A stretch of DNA of 64,000 nucleotides, taken from contig NZ_FQVT01000011.1 of the NCBI RefSeq assembly GCF_900129445.1, positions 1 through 64,000 on the forward strand. Reading direction: 5' to 3'. Below the pieces are notes generated by a model, which saw only the letters and a list, made by a program, of their open reading frames with translations, did not search any database and was not told where the DNA came from. Below, piece after piece: positions 50,597-60,293 of the stretch; the first letter of the stretch is position 1; each line of letters opens with the position of its first letter. This stretch comes from Salegentibacter echinorum (GTDB lineage: Bacteria; Bacteroidota; Bacteroidia; Flavobacteriales; Flavobacteriaceae). Made by a program: the position numbers and the translations under genes.

Positions 50597-50793
50597 GTCG
50601 GTTCTCAGTTATGGGTTATGAGGATAGAGTTCTAATTGAGCTATGAGTTATACTATACTAGAACTGATTAGATACGTTCATTGCGCGTGACAAAGGAGCG
50701 AGGCAATCTGGTATTGTTCATTGTTTAACGTTTGTCGTTTGTCGTTTGTTGATGATTTTTTAAACCTTGAAACTCAAACTTTGAACTTTGAAC

Positions 50794-51267
50794 CTAATTT
50801 TCTACCATTTTATCAAAAAATCCATAAAGTTCGCCTTTGGTAATATTTGCCCCTTGTTTGATTAATGCAAATATATCTTTATTGCGATCGTCGCTTAAAG
50901 CTTTGGAAGACGTGTAGATATTCACAGATTCGTCTAACAAATTAGTTTGCAACCAGGCATATCCTTTACGTGTGGTGAGGTCTATTCCCTGGTGTTCTAC
51001 TTTAATTGCAATAAGGTGAATAGTTACTGTCGTGATATGAAAAAGATAAATTTGATTAGCAGAAAAATGCTCCAAATATTCTACTTTATTTAAAACCCCT
51101 TCCCAAACCAGGTCGCTAAAGACGTCTAATTCCTGTTCGGCAACTTCAGGCTTATTTTTTTTAATATCTTCCCATTCATCTGCAGTAATAGATTGTGAAG
51201 CCAGGAAATTAATAAATTCCTGCTTCATTTCTTCAAATTGCTCTTTGGTTAATCTGGAATATTTCAT
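50794..51267 (-). CDS. DUF6495 family protein
   Basis: 157-residue soluble protein: KYSRLTKEQFEEMKQEFINFLASQSITADEWEDIKKNKPEVAEQELDVFSDLVWEGVLNKVEYLEHFS is characteristic for a conserved flavobacterial family, with YAWLQTNLLDESVNIYTSSKALSDDRNKDIFALIKQGANIT later. It is normally found beside the rpsF-rpsR-rplI operon, as here. The function is unknown. Confidence 0.88.
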   Translation of the reverse strand: MKYSRLTKEQFEEMKQEFINFLASQSITADEWEDIKKNKPEVAEQELDVFSDLVWEGVLNKVEYLEHFSANQIYLFHITTVTIHLIAIKVEHQGIDLTTRKGYAWLQTNLLDESVNIYTSSKALSDDRNKDIFALIKQGANITKGELYGFFDKMVEN

Positions 51268-51373
51268 TTTTGAAAAAGATTAAAATAGATACCGACCTTT
51301 GTCGGGATAAGTTCAACCAACTAATTGACGGCGAAGCGTCGCTATTTGTAAATTAGGATCTCACTAAAATAAG

Positions 51374-51400
51374 AAAAGCCCACTACGTTAGCGGGCTTTT
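51374..51400 (-). terminator. terminator of the rpsF-rpsR-rplI operon
   Basis: On the minus strand AAAAGCCC, loop, GGGCTTTT followed by CTTATT, 20 bases after the rplI stop. The GC stem with A and T tracts is typical of an intrinsic terminator. Confidence 0.85.
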
Positions 51401-51419
51401 AATTCAATAGGTCATTAGA

Positions 51420-51869
51420 TTATGCGTCTGCAACAACATCAAAAGTGAAAGTAGAAACTACTTCACGGTGAAAACGTAAAGTTGCATCATACTGTCCTAA
51501 TCGCTTGATGTTTCCACCGGCAATACTAATAAATTTCTTTTCGATTTCTACTCCTTCTTTAGCAAGGGCATCTGCAAGATCTCCATTAGTAATAGAGCCA
51601 AATAATTTGTCTCCAGCACCAGTTTTAGCCGGCATCTTAATTTCTATATCATTAAGTTTTTCAGCCTGCTTCTTAGCTTCATCTATATGTTTTTGCTCTT
51701 TATAAGCTCTTTGTTTCAGGGTTTCAGCCAACATTTTTTTTGCTGAAGGCGTCGCAAGATTTGCATATCCCTGTGGTATAAGATAATTTCTTCCGTAACC
51801 GTTTTTCACGTTTACCACATCATCTTTAAAGCCTAAATTATCTACGTCTTGTTTAAGTATCAATTCCAT
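51420..51869 (-). CDS. rplI: 50S ribosomal protein L9
   Basis: 149 residues. The N-terminal rRNA-binding part MELILKQDVDNLGFKDDVVNVKNGYGRNYLIPQGYANLATPSAKK is the universal L9 signature, followed by the long connecting helix and a C-terminal domain (GSITNGDLADALAKEGVEIEKKFI). Last gene of the three-gene ribosomal operon. Confidence 0.98.
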   Translation of the reverse strand: MELILKQDVDNLGFKDDVVNVKNGYGRNYLIPQGYANLATPSAKKMLAETLKQRAYKEQKHIDEAKKQAEKLNDIEIKMPAKTGAGDKLFGSITNGDLADALAKEGVEIEKKFISIAGGNIKRLGQYDATLRFHREVVSTFTFDVVADA

Positions 51870-51881
51870 AATTGCCTCTTT

Positions 51882-52181
51882 TTATTTTAGTAAATCACCA
51901 ACGTATGGCATTAACGCCAAATGACGTGCTCTCTTTACGGCAACAGCCACTTTTCTTTGGTATTTTAAAGAAGTACCTGTTAAACGACGAGGCAATAATT
52001 TTCCCTGTTCGTTTACAAGTCCCATTAAGAAATCTGGATCTTTATAATCGATATACTTAATACCAGATCTTTTAAATCTACAATACTTCCTTCTTTTAGC
52101 GGTCTCAATATTTAAAGGCGTTAGATATCTAATCTCACCGTCTTTTTTTCCTTTTGCTTGTTGTTCAATAGATGATGCCAT
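51882..52181 (-). CDS. rpsR: 30S ribosomal protein S18
   Basis: 99 residues with the S18 core: [64 protein letters not shown]18 binds S6 in the small-subunit platform. Two bases after rpsF and 12 bases before rplI. Confidence 0.98.
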   Translation of the reverse strand: MASSIEQQAKGKKDGEIRYLTPLNIETAKRRKYCRFKRSGIKYIDYKDPDFLMGLVNEQGKLLPRRLTGTSLKYQRKVAVAVKRARHLALMPYVGDLLK

Positions 52182-52183
52182 AC

Positions 52184-52525
52184 TTATGCTTTTTCTTGTT
52201 TTCTTCTACTTCTTCTTTTTTCAGCCCAGGCAACCGCGTGTTTATCTAGCTTCACAGTTAGATAACGCATCATACGCTCGTCCCTTCTAAAAGCTAATTC
52301 CAATGGTTCAATTACCTCACCAGGAGCTTTGTATTCCAATAAGTGATAAAAGCCACTTTTTTTGTGTTGAATTGGGTAAGCCAACTTTCTAAGCCCCCAA
52401 TTTTCTTTCGATACCATCTCGGCCCCTTTAGAAACAAGAAAATCTTCGTATTTCTGAACTGTCTCCTTTATCTGCTCATCAGATAAAACGGGATTCAAGA
52501 TGAAAACAGTTTCATAATTGTTCAT
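52184..52525 (-). CDS. rpsF: 30S ribosomal protein S6
   Basis: 113 residues from ATG 52525 ([83 protein letters not shown]). A longer frame to 52555 exists but adds ten residues unlike S6, so 52525 is chosen. First gene of the operon; S6:S18 feedback on the leader is known in other bacteria, but no such leader motif is clear here. Confidence 0.97.
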   Translation of the reverse strand: MNNYETVFILNPVLSDEQIKETVQKYEDFLVSKGAEMVSKENWGLRKLAYPIQHKKSGFYHLLEYKAPGEVIEPLELAFRRDERMMRYLTVKLDKHAVAWAEKRRSRRKQEKA

Positions 52526-52688
52526 AAAAAATTCTTTAAATTTATTTGGCTGCAAAAGTAAACTAATTAATTCTATCTACAAAGTAAAAATGTGGGGATA
52601 AAATACCCAATTTATACCACGAAGTTGAATTTTCTCTTGCGATTATAAGATATTATACTTAATATTGCTATGACCTAACTTATTACGT

Positions 52689-53402
52689 GTGGAAGAATTT
52701 TTACTCAAATGTATCGTCGTAGATGATTCTAGTTTACAGCGCCTGGCTTTAGTTAAATTAATTAAAGACCACCCCAATCTTAAATTGGTGGCAGAATACA
52801 ATAATGCCATTGAAACAAAAAATGGGTTATTAGACACAGAAGCCGATTTAATTTTTCTTGATATCGAAATGCCGGTACTTACAGGCTTCGAACTATTAGA
52901 CGATCTTCCCAACAAACCACAAATTATTTTTGTAACCGGTAAAACACAATATGCTTTTAAAGCTTTTGATTATGATGCCGTAGATTATATTCACAAACCT
53001 GTTACCAAAGATCGTTTTAGTAATGCGGTTAATAAAGCGATTAACTTATATAAACTTAAGCATCAAATCTCCAGTATTCCAGAAGATGAAGACTACATTT
53101 TCGTAAAAAGCAATCTAAAAAACCGAAAAGTATTCTTAAATAAATTAAAGTACATACAGGCCCTGGGTGATTATGTGAAATTTGTGACCGAAAAGGATAA
53201 TTTTATAGTCCTTGCGACCATGAAGTCATTCGAGGAACAACTTCCTACCGATAAGTTTTTGAGAACTCATAAATCTTATATTGTAAACCTCGATAAAATT
53301 GAACGTTATAATAGTAAGAATATTGAAATAGACAAACAACAACTCCCCCTTAGCCGCCATAAAAAATCTAATTTGGTAGAAGCCTTAAGTGCCATTCAAT
53401 AG
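52689..53402 (+). CDS. LytR/AlgR-type response regulator
   Basis: 237 residues from GTG 52689. Receiver domain ~1-120 with DD pair (VVDDSS), phospho-Asp in DLIFLDIEMPVLTG, and YIHKP Lys. LytTR DNA-binding domain ~140-235 (YIFVKSNLKNRKVFLNKLKYIQALGDYVKFVTEKDN... LPTDKFLRTHKSYIVNLDKIE). The cognate kinase is not adjacent. Divergent from rpsF. Confidence 0.92.
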   Translation: MEEFLLKCIVVDDSSLQRLALVKLIKDHPNLKLVAEYNNAIETKNGLLDTEADLIFLDIEMPVLTGFELLDDLPNKPQIIFVTGKTQYAFKAFDYDAVDYIHKPVTKDRFSNAVNKAINLYKLKHQISSIPEDEDYIFVKSNLKNRKVFLNKLKYIQALGDYVKFVTEKDNFIVLATMKSFEEQLPTDKFLRTHKSYIVNLDKIERYNSKNIEIDKQQLPLSRHKKSNLVEALSAIQ

Positions 53403-53823
53403 TTCAATAGCTTGATTTCTATTCAAGTAGAATTAAGGTTAGAAACTAAACTGTATGACACAGATAAAAAGCCCACTCTGCATTTTAAAACCTTTTATTT
53501 TATTCTGAATTGAGTTTTCCAAGATTAGCTCAATTATATTGCTGGCTCTTAATTTTAAAATACATTAATCAGGCAAATCCTTTGCAATAATATTTATTGC
53601 TGAAGATATTCAGATTAGTCCCCTACTATCACTACTCAACGTCTAACCAAAGCCTTCTAATCCTTAGGATACTAAACCTAAAAATTGTCTGGGTTAAGTT
53701 AGGCATACTTTAAAAGCACAATTTTCACTTCTCCTACAATTGTAAAGTTTTCCCATGTTTTATGATAGTTTTTGTTCAAAAACTTAATTTTATCAAACTA
53801 AACCATCTAAATTAAACAGAACA
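53403..53823. other. non-coding stretch, nothing recognised
   Basis: 421 AT-rich bases between the LytTR regulator and the DUF1206 gene. No frame, hairpin-terminator or repeat is convincing. Confidence 0.5.
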
Positions 53824-54612
53824 ATGGATTCTAAATTAGAAAAAATGGCTCGTACGGGTTATGTCGCAAAAGCCGCAGTTTATGCAATAACCGGGGTATT
53901 AACTTTTATGGCTGCATTTGGAATGGGCGGTCAAAAAACCGGAAAAATGCAGGCTTTGGAATTTCTTGAAAAACAAGCTTATGGGAATGTTCTCTTAGCT
54001 CTTATAGGTATAGGGTTGCTATGTTACAGTACATGGCGTTTTATCCAATCTATAAAGGACCCTGAAAATATTGGGGATGATAAAGAAGGAAAGGGAAAAC
54101 GCGTTGCATATTTTATAAGTGCTGTAATTTATCTAGGTTTAGCGGCACTTACTTTTTTAAAACTTATTAATGCCGGTTCTACGGGAGGCGGCGGTTCATC
54201 TTCTGGTGGAAGCGGAATGCTTACAGGTACTTTAGGAGTAGTGGTTTTTGCCATTATTGGCGCAGGATTAATTGTGGCCAGTATTGCACAGTTTAAAAAA
54301 GCCTTTTCTAAAGATTTCTTACAGGATTTCGATTATCAATCAATATCAGATGAAAAAAAACGGAAAACTATTAAAAACACCGGTTACCTTGGTTTAATTG
54401 CCCGCGGAGTAATCTTTGGTATTCTGGCCTTTATTTTTATAAGAGGTGCAGTAGCTTCAAATACTTCTAACTTAAAAGGCACTACCGATGCTTTTTCGTT
54501 TTTACAGGAATCGAATTATGGCTCCTGGCTTATGGGGATAGTTGCCGCAGGTCTTGTATGTTACGCAATTTATGTAGTGATGCTTGCCCGGTATCGCAAA
54601 TTTAAAGCATGA
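53824..54612 (+). CDS. DUF1206 membrane protein
   Basis: 262 residues, six membrane helices arranged as three repeated pairs: ARTGYVAKAAVYAITGVLTFMAAFG, VAYFISAVIYLGLAALTFLKL and IKNTGYLGLIARGVIFGILAFIFIRGAV, each with the (A)R.GY..K/RG motif of DUF1206. A Gly/Ser-rich loop (STGGGGSSSGGSG) separates the second pair. The function is unknown. A YqaE-type gene follows, and both could be part of a general stress set. Confidence 0.9.
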   Translation: MDSKLEKMARTGYVAKAAVYAITGVLTFMAAFGMGGQKTGKMQALEFLEKQAYGNVLLALIGIGLLCYSTWRFIQSIKDPENIGDDKEGKGKRVAYFISAVIYLGLAALTFLKLINAGSTGGGGSSSGGSGMLTGTLGVVVFAIIGAGLIVASIAQFKKAFSKDFLQDFDYQSISDEKKRKTIKNTGYLGLIARGVIFGILAFIFIRGAVASNTSNLKGTTDAFSFLQESNYGSWLMGIVAAGLVCYAIYVVMLARYRKFKA

Positions 54613-54707
54613 CATCTTGTTAAAACTCTAACAAGCTCAAGTTAAATTTCATTACACAGCAATAGTTTCCATGTAATTTTGTTCATCTAACCAAAAAAAC
54701 TGATTTT

Positions 54708-54860
54708 ATGTTAACTATTATTTTAAATATTTTATTACCGCCGTTAGCTGTTTTTATGAAACACGGGTTGGGAGTTACTTTCCTAATAAGTCTTTTACTA
54801 ACAATTTTAGGCTGGCTTCCCGGAGTTATTCACGCGTTTATTGTGAATGGTACTCGCTAA
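54708..54860 (+). CDS. YqaE/Pmp3-family small membrane protein
   Basis: 50-residue proteolipid with two membrane helices: LTIILNILLPPLAVFMKHGLG and FLISLLLTILGWLPGVIHAFIV, ending NGTR. The LPPLAVFMKHG and WLPGVIHAF motifs are diagnostic of the Pmp3/YqaE family, often induced by salt or stress. 95 bases after DUF1206, followed by a strong terminator. Confidence 0.93.
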   Translation: MLTIILNILLPPLAVFMKHGLGVTFLISLLLTILGWLPGVIHAFIVNGTR

Positions 54861-54907
54861 AACCTAATTGGGTTTAGAAAAATAAACCGGACATTTTTGG
54901 GCAATAA

Positions 54908-54958
54908 AAAAAGTCTTCAACACAGGAAAAGTAATTTTTACCGTGTTGAAGACTTTTT
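54908..54958. terminator. bidirectional terminator between yqaE-type gene and galE
   Basis: Perfect 16-bp stem AAAAAGTCTTCAACAC (54908-54923) with GTGTTGAAGACTTTTT (54943-54958), loop of 19. A and T tracts on both sides allow termination in both directions for the convergent genes. Confidence 0.92.
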
Positions 54959-54977
54959 ATTTATAGGTTGAAATAAA

Positions 54978-56021
54978 CTATTGCGCTGCTTCTTCTTCCT
55001 CTTTCACTACTTTCTTTTGCCACTCCCAGGCACTCTTTAACGCTTCGTCTAAATGACGCTTGGTTTTCCAACCCAGCTCTTTATTGGCTTTTTCGGTATC
55101 AGCATAAGCAGCTGTGATATCTCCTTCTCTCCTATCTACAATTTTATATGGCAATTTTTGGCCAGTAGATCTTTCAAAAGAATTAATAACCTCTAACACT
55201 GAGCTTCCTTTTCCTGTTCCCAGGTTAAAGACTTCATAATTAGATTTTTCTTTTTGCTCTCTTAGTCGCTCCATCGCTATCACGTGAGCCTGTGCAAGGT
55301 CCATTACATGTATATAATCCCTTATACAGGTTCCGTCCTCGGTTGGATAGTCATCTCCAAAAACCGACAATTCTTTTCTCTTACCTATAGCAGTTTGTGT
55401 GATAAAAGGCACTAAATTTTGTGGTGTTCCTATTGGCAATTCTCCTATTTCGGCACTTGGGTGCGCGCCTATAGGATTGAAATAACGCAAAGAAATAGCT
55501 TTGAAATTCTTATTAATTTTTGCAGTATCAGCAATAATTTCCTCACCAATTTGCTTGGTATTTCCATAAGGAGACTCTGCTTTTTTCACAGGAGCATCTT
55601 CGGTTATTGGCAATTGGTCTGCCTGCCCGTAAACGGTACAGGAAGAACTAAAAATGAAGTTTGCCTGCTTTTTTTGCTGTAATTCCTGTAATAGGTAGGT
55701 AAGTGTAGTTAAATTATTTTCATAATATAATAGCGGATTTTCAACACTCTCCCCTACTGCTTTAGAAGCCGCAAAGTGAATTACGCTATCAATTTCAGGA
55801 TATTTTTCAAAGAATTCTTTTACCTGCGATTTATCTCTTAATTCAATATTTTCAAATGCAGGTGTTTTTTGGGTGATTTTGGTAATTCCTGCCAAAACAT
55901 CTAAAGAAGAGTTGGAAAGGTTGTCTATAATTACAACTTCAAAACCTTTTTCTTGCAGGGCAACTACAGTGTGCGAACCGATAAACCCAAGTCCGCCGGT
56001 TACCAATATTTTAGAACTCAT
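54978..56021 (-). CDS. galE: UDP-glucose 4-epimerase
   Basis: 347-residue extended SDR enzyme interconverting UDP-glucose and UDP-galactose. NAD-binding GGLGFIGSHTVVAL at 8-21, HFAASKAVGESVENPLLYYENN, catalytic Ser/Tyr/Lys set in FSSSCTVYG and YGNTK (Tyr and Lys four apart), and RDYIHVMDLAQAHVIAM. Normal length. A Glu-rich C-terminal end (KEEEEAAQ). Confidence 0.96.
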   Translation of the reverse strand: MSSKILVTGGLGFIGSHTVVALQEKGFEVVIIDNLSNSSLDVLAGITKITQKTPAFENIELRDKSQVKEFFEKYPEIDSVIHFAASKAVGESVENPLLYYENNLTTLTYLLQELQQKKQANFIFSSSCTVYGQADQLPITEDAPVKKAESPYGNTKQIGEEIIADTAKINKNFKAISLRYFNPIGAHPSAEIGELPIGTPQNLVPFITQTAIGKRKELSVFGDDYPTEDGTCIRDYIHVMDLAQAHVIAMERLREQKEKSNYEVFNLGTGKGSSVLEVINSFERSTGQKLPYKIVDRREGDITAAYADTEKANKELGWKTKRHLDEALKSAWEWQKKVVKEEEEAAQ

Positions 56022-56353
56022 TATCTTATTTTTTTGTAAGCTGCAAATTAATGAAAATGATTTATTTGACGATATAAATATTATACAATTTACCCTACAC
56101 CCCCTTTAATTAAAGCTAACTTAAAAAATCAATAACCTGGGAGCAAGCCCAAAAGGTATCCATTGAAAAATACTTACGTAAATTTCACGGGAAAGCCCCG
56201 GAGAATTAAACTCACTGTAAGGATTAAAATCTGCCTACTTTACACCTTTTATTTCTTCAGTATAAAAACAAAAACTAACTTTTAGTTCAATTTTGGAAAG
56301 TTTAAATGAATTCTCTGTATAAAAACTATCTTTGCAAATTAATTCTATAGATT
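56022..56353 (+). repeat. intergenic region with weak dispersed-repeat copy 4 (56143-56231)
   Basis: 332 bases. 56143-56231 shows GGAGCAAGCCC, GGTATCC, ACGGGAAAGCCCCGGAGAATTAAAC.C, GATTAAAA, a degenerate version of the repeat family. Otherwise AT-rich; the promoter for the DUF3817-MscS pair must be near 56290-56340 (CTATCTTTGC at 56326-56335 fits a TAnnTTTG -7 box). Confidence 0.45.
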
Positions 56354-56638
56354 ATGACCTTAGTAAAACAAAAACAGACATTTAAATACATTAGTATATT
56401 AGAAGGAATTTCCTTTTTACTTCTATTATTTATAGCAATGCCATTAAAATATATCTGGGATCTACCGCAAATGGTAGAACAGGTAGGAATGGCGCATGGT
56501 GTACTTTTTATCGCATATGTAATGGGGGCAATTTGGTTATTTAAGCCCTTAAACTGGAATATAAAACAATTGGCATTAATCCTGGCGTGTTCCCTGGTAC
56601 CTTTTGGTCCTTTTTATGTTGAAAAAAAATATCTATAG
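56354..56638 (+). CDS. DUF3817 membrane protein
   Basis: 94 residues with three membrane segments: FKYISILEGISFLLLLFIAMPLKY, MAHGVLFIAYVMGAIWLF and LALILACSLVPFGPFYVEK. The EGISFLLLLF, AHG and PFGPF motifs are characteristic of DUF3817. The function is unknown. Only three bases separate it from the MscS-like gene. Confidence 0.9.
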   Translation: MTLVKQKQTFKYISILEGISFLLLLFIAMPLKYIWDLPQMVEQVGMAHGVLFIAYVMGAIWLFKPLNWNIKQLALILACSLVPFGPFYVEKKYL

Positions 56639-56641
56639 GGC

Positions 56642-57952
56642 ATGGATTTTAGTGCAGGATTTGAAAATCTGATAAAACTTTTTGAGGATTTCCTGGTAGA
56701 TCAAGGTGTGAACCCCAGCCTGGCGATCTATCTAAATCTCGCAGTAAATCTCATTATTTTAACATTGATTCTAGCTGGAATCAAGTACCTCACTAAAACT
56801 TTTGTGATTGAAATTTTTAAAAATTTCAGTAATAAAACAAAAACAACTTTTGATGATTTTCTTATAAGTTCCAGGTTTCCAAAGTATTTAGGACAAATTC
56901 TCCCACTATTTATTCTTTATTACACCATCCCAATTATATTTATAGGTTTTCCCTTAATCATAAAGGTCTTTTATTTTCTCATTGAGATATACATTATTAT
57001 ACTGATAGTTTGGATACTAAGAAGTATTCTAAACACTACAAGAAGATACCTTAGAACCCTGGAGGCTTTTCACGATAAACCGGTAAAAAGCTATACTCAG
57101 GTCATCCTTATTATTATTTGGATGTTTGCTTTTCTATTTATTTTAGCAAAGGTTACTAATAGAGATGTAGTAGATTTTATAATTTCCCTGGGGGCTGCTT
57201 CAGCGGTTTTATTGCTTATTTTTAAGGATACCATTTTAGGTTTTGTTGCCTCTATTCAGGTAAGTGTGAACGATATTGTTAGAATTGGCGACTGGATTAC
57301 TTTTGCGAAATATGGGGCCGATGGTACTGTGACCGAAATAAGCCTTGCCACTGTACGCGTTCAAAATTTCGATAATACCTTCACTTCTATTCCAACCTAT
57401 AGTCTTATTTCTGAATCATTTCAAAATTGGCGCGGAATGCAGGAGTCTCCCGGTCGCAGAATTAAAAGATCGGTTTTTATAAAACAAAATTCAGTAAAAT
57501 TTATTACTCCTGAAGAGTACGAAAAATACGAAAACATTGCTTTGATAGCTACCTATTTTGAGGATCGCCAAAAAGATATAGACAGCTATAATAAAAGCAA
57601 CCAAATAGATAAAAACTCCCTTATAAACGGAAGAAATCAAACCAACCTGGGACTTTTTAGAAAATACATAGACACTTATTTAAAAAACCATTCGGCTGTA
57701 CATAAAGAGATGTACAGTATCGTGAGGCATTTACAACCTACCGAACACGGCATTCCTATTGAAATTTTATGCTTTAGTAGGGATAAACGTTGGGCTAATT
57801 TCGAATATATTACTGCCGATATTTTTGATCATATCATTGCCGCTATTCCTTATTTTGACCTGCAACTGTTTGAATCCCCATCGGGTGACGATCTTAGGGA
57901 GTACCTTAACAAAACTGAAGAAGCCAACCCAGGAAAAGATATAGAAAACTAA
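56642..57952 (+). CDS. MscS-family mechanosensitive ion channel
   Basis: 436 residues with four to five membrane helices in the first ~190 residues, then the pore-lining helix and the MscS beta domain (VVDFIISLGAASAVLLLIFKDTILGFVASIQVSVNDIVRIGDWITFAKYGADGTVTEISLATVRVQNFDNTFTSIPTYSLISESFQNW). A long C-terminal alpha/beta cytoplasmic part follows. It opens under membrane tension to release solutes. Translationally coupled to DUF3817. Confidence 0.92.
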   Translation: MDFSAGFENLIKLFEDFLVDQGVNPSLAIYLNLAVNLIILTLILAGIKYLTKTFVIEIFKNFSNKTKTTFDDFLISSRFPKYLGQILPLFILYYTIPIIFIGFPLIIKVFYFLIEIYIIILIVWILRSILNTTRRYLRTLEAFHDKPVKSYTQVILIIIWMFAFLFILAKVTNRDVVDFIISLGAASAVLLLIFKDTILGFVASIQVSVNDIVRIGDWITFAKYGADGTVTEISLATVRVQNFDNTFTSIPTYSLISESFQNWRGMQESPGRRIKRSVFIKQNSVKFITPEEYEKYENIALIATYFEDRQKDIDSYNKSNQIDKNSLINGRNQTNLGLFRKYIDTYLKNHSAVHKEMYSIVRHLQPTEHGIPIEILCFSRDKRWANFEYITADIFDHIIAAIPYFDLQLFESPSGDDLREYLNKTEEANPGKDIEN

Positions 57953-58445
57953 TTATCTTAATTTCTAGCAGCTTTTATTCAAAAGAATAAGCTTATGTTT
58001 CTTCGGAAATCAATAAGCTTGAATCAGGAATACGAGATTTGCTCCCAAAAAATTCTTTTATTTTAAGTCAAGTCCCGAGGTCCAGGTTATCCTCCTGCGA
58101 TAAAATCAGTTAGGCATCAATCTGCAATGTAGGTTAGGATACTGATATTAAAAATTTTAGAGCATCCTAAACACTCCTTTAACTTTATTGATGTTTTCGA
58201 ATAATGTAAAATACCTTCCATAAAATCTTAAAGAGTTTTCGAAGTTATAATTTACTATAAGAGGTTTACCGCGCTCTATTCCTCCTGAATTTTGTTTTAA
58301 GTAATCTTTTACCAATTCTCTTAAATAAAACCCAAAGTACCTGTAAGGGAATAATATCCTCAATAATCTTTCTAAATTTAACTAATGTTGAATTAGTTTA
58401 AAAGAATGGTTTATTCTTTAAATCCAAAAATTTTGAGAAAACAGC
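57953..58445 (+). repeat. non-coding stretch with dispersed-repeat copy 5 (58021-58107)
   Basis: 58021-58107 reads ATACGAGATTTGCTCCC... TTTTATTTTAAGTCAAGTCCCGAGG... CCTGCGATAAAA, a diverged member of the repeat family. The minus-strand frame 58157-58363 (68 codons, basic and aromatic) has no recognised relatives and I do not call it a gene. Nothing else stands out. Confidence 0.5.
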
Positions 58446-60293
58446 ATGCTAAAGCTATCTAAATTAAGTCCAAATTCGATTAATCAAATTTTACAAAGCC
58501 TGGAAGACGATGGGAAAATTAGTGCTTCCCTACCCGGTGGCGGGTTACTTCATATAGAAGAAGACCTTCCATATCTTCTGGTTTATAGAAAGAGAAAAAA
58601 TGATGAAGGAACTTCCAGGATTGTTTTAAGCGAAGCTTCCTATCTTTTAATTGGTGACAAAGACTTTGAAGACTATCAAAAATTGGTTTTTTACCTGGCA
58701 GAAAAGCTGGCGAGTAGGTTCAAGTCATATATGCTTTTTGAAATTTACACGGGAGAAGACAGGCAGCGCTTTACCATAAAAGCACCGGCCGAAAAACTTC
58801 CCACAACGCTTGAAGTGCTTCAAAAAGACTTAAACAATATAAACAATGTGTTTTCTGGAATTTATCTCAATTCAGAAATAAAAGACACCCCTCACCGCCA
58901 GAAGGAAGGTGACAAAGATTTACTTACCATTGTTGAAGCAAAGCAATCTGGGGCGGTATTAGTAGGGCTGGAAATTCCGCCAATTTTTAGAGATACAGAT
59001 GAAAAAGTTTATCCCGTTTTTCTTCGAAAATTTAAGGATTATCTCGTTACCAGTATCCACAAGTCTATTTACGATTATATTAGGGTACAAACCACCTGCG
59101 GGGTTGCCAGTTACCAGGCGCTAGGAAGAAAATATTTAAAAGAAAAAGTATTTGAAATAGATAAAGCCCTCTCTAAAATAGAAAACTCATACCAGTTTTT
59201 ATGGTTAGTATCCCCTTCTAATATCCAGGAGATAAAGAACACATTTTTTGAAAGTGATTATGAAAAGGTATTAGACTATCATTATCGTTTGCTTCCCATA
59301 GACCCCGATCTTTTAAAAAGAGAATTATACAACTTAAAAATCGAGGAAATAGACGATCCTGCTATGTCTCATATTTTTAGGGAGAAAAGAGAAGAGTTAG
59401 ACCAACAAATTACCATGTTGAACGAACGGGGTACTTCAAATTTCTTTTACAACAGTATTAGATTGTATAAAGGACTTAGTCCAGAATTGAGCCAGGAAGC
59501 CGGTAAAATATTGCGGGAAATTCCAGAAACCGAAGAAAATAAAGATACAGAATACCTGGATGCCAAAGCCTTTAGCAGTTTAGCGCGCAAGGAGTTTGAC
59601 TATTTTGCCGAACAAAACCCCGATTTTAAAAGTAAAGTTCATATTCGGGAAGATGTGAATATCATTATGGTAAGTAACGGGGAACTATATGTACCCGCAG
59701 ATTACCGCACCACTAAAACCGAGGCTAATGCATTGATTCAACACGAGGTTGGCACACATGTACTCACCCATTTTAACGGTTCCCGTCAACCTCTGCAACT
59801 TTTAAGCAGCGGTCTGGCAGATTATGATCCCCTACAGGAAGGTCTGGCTGTAATGTCTGAATATATGGTAGATGGCCTTACAGGAAACCGACTTAGAACT
59901 CTGGCTGGTCGCGTTATTGCCGGTTCTGCCTTAATGGAAGGGGCCGAATTTCCGCAGTTATTTAGATTATTAAAAATGGAGTATGGCTTTTCAGCAGAAA
60001 GAGCCTTTAATATTACTTCCAGAATTATGCAGGGTGGCGGCTTTTTAAAAGATATTATTTACTTAAAAGGCTTGGTGCATCTTAGGACCCACTTGCAAAA
60101 CGGCGGGGAATACGAACCTCTAATGGCTGGAAAATTCGGATTAAAACATATCGATATCATAAGGGAGTTAACCGAAAGAAAAGTTTTAGAGCCAGCAGCT
60201 TTGCGCCCAAGTTTCTTATTAACCAAAAATATTACTAATAAGTTAAATTTAATCAGGGAGGGATTACCCCTTTCACAAATGATCACACAATGA
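58446..60293 (+). CDS. QEGLA-motif metalloprotease-like protein (DUF1704, flavohaemoglobin expression-modulating)
   Basis: 615 residues. The C-terminal half has the gluzincin-like site IQHEVGTHVLTHFNGS (about residue 429-444) and, ~30 residues on, DYDPLQEGLAVMSEYMVDG with the QEGLA motif that supplies the third ligand. This is the DUF1704 family, related to eukaryotic MATCAP tubulin carboxypeptidases. The name flavohaemoglobin expression-modulating comes from annotation tradition. It overlaps the ATP-grasp gene by four bases (ATGA). Confidence 0.9.
   Translation: MLKLSKLSPNSINQILQSLEDDGKISASLPGGGLLHIEEDLPYLLVYRKRKNDEGTSRIVLSEASYLLIGDKDFEDYQKLVFYLAEKLASRFKSYMLFEIYTGEDRQRFTIKAPAEKLPTTLEVLQKDLNNINNVFSGIYLNSEIKDTPHRQKEGDKDLLTIVEAKQSGAVLVGLEIPPIFRDTDEKVYPVFLRKFKDYLVTSIHKSIYDYIRVQTTCGVASYQALGRKYLKEKVFEIDKALSKIENSYQFLWLVSPSNIQEIKNTFFESDYEKVLDYHYRLLPIDPDLLKRELYNLKIEEIDDPAMSHIFREKREELDQQITMLNERGTSNFFYNSIRLYKGLSPELSQEAGKILREIPETEENKDTEYLDAKAFSSLARKEFDYFAEQNPDFKSKVHIREDVNIIMVSNGELYVPADYRTTKTEANALIQHEVGTHVLTHFNGSRQPLQLLSSGLADYDPLQEGLAVMSEYMVDGLTGNRLRTLAGRVIAGSALMEGAEFPQLFRLLKMEYGFSAERAFNITSRIMQGGGFLKDIIYLKGLVHLRTHLQNGGEYEPLMAGKFGLKHIDIIRELTERKVLEPAALRPSFLLTKNITNKLNLIREGLPLSQMITQ

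Noticed and set aside
58157-58363. 68-codon minus-strand frame rich in aromatic and basic residues
   Set aside because: No family resemblance, no promoter or ribosome site, in an intergenic repeat-bearing region.
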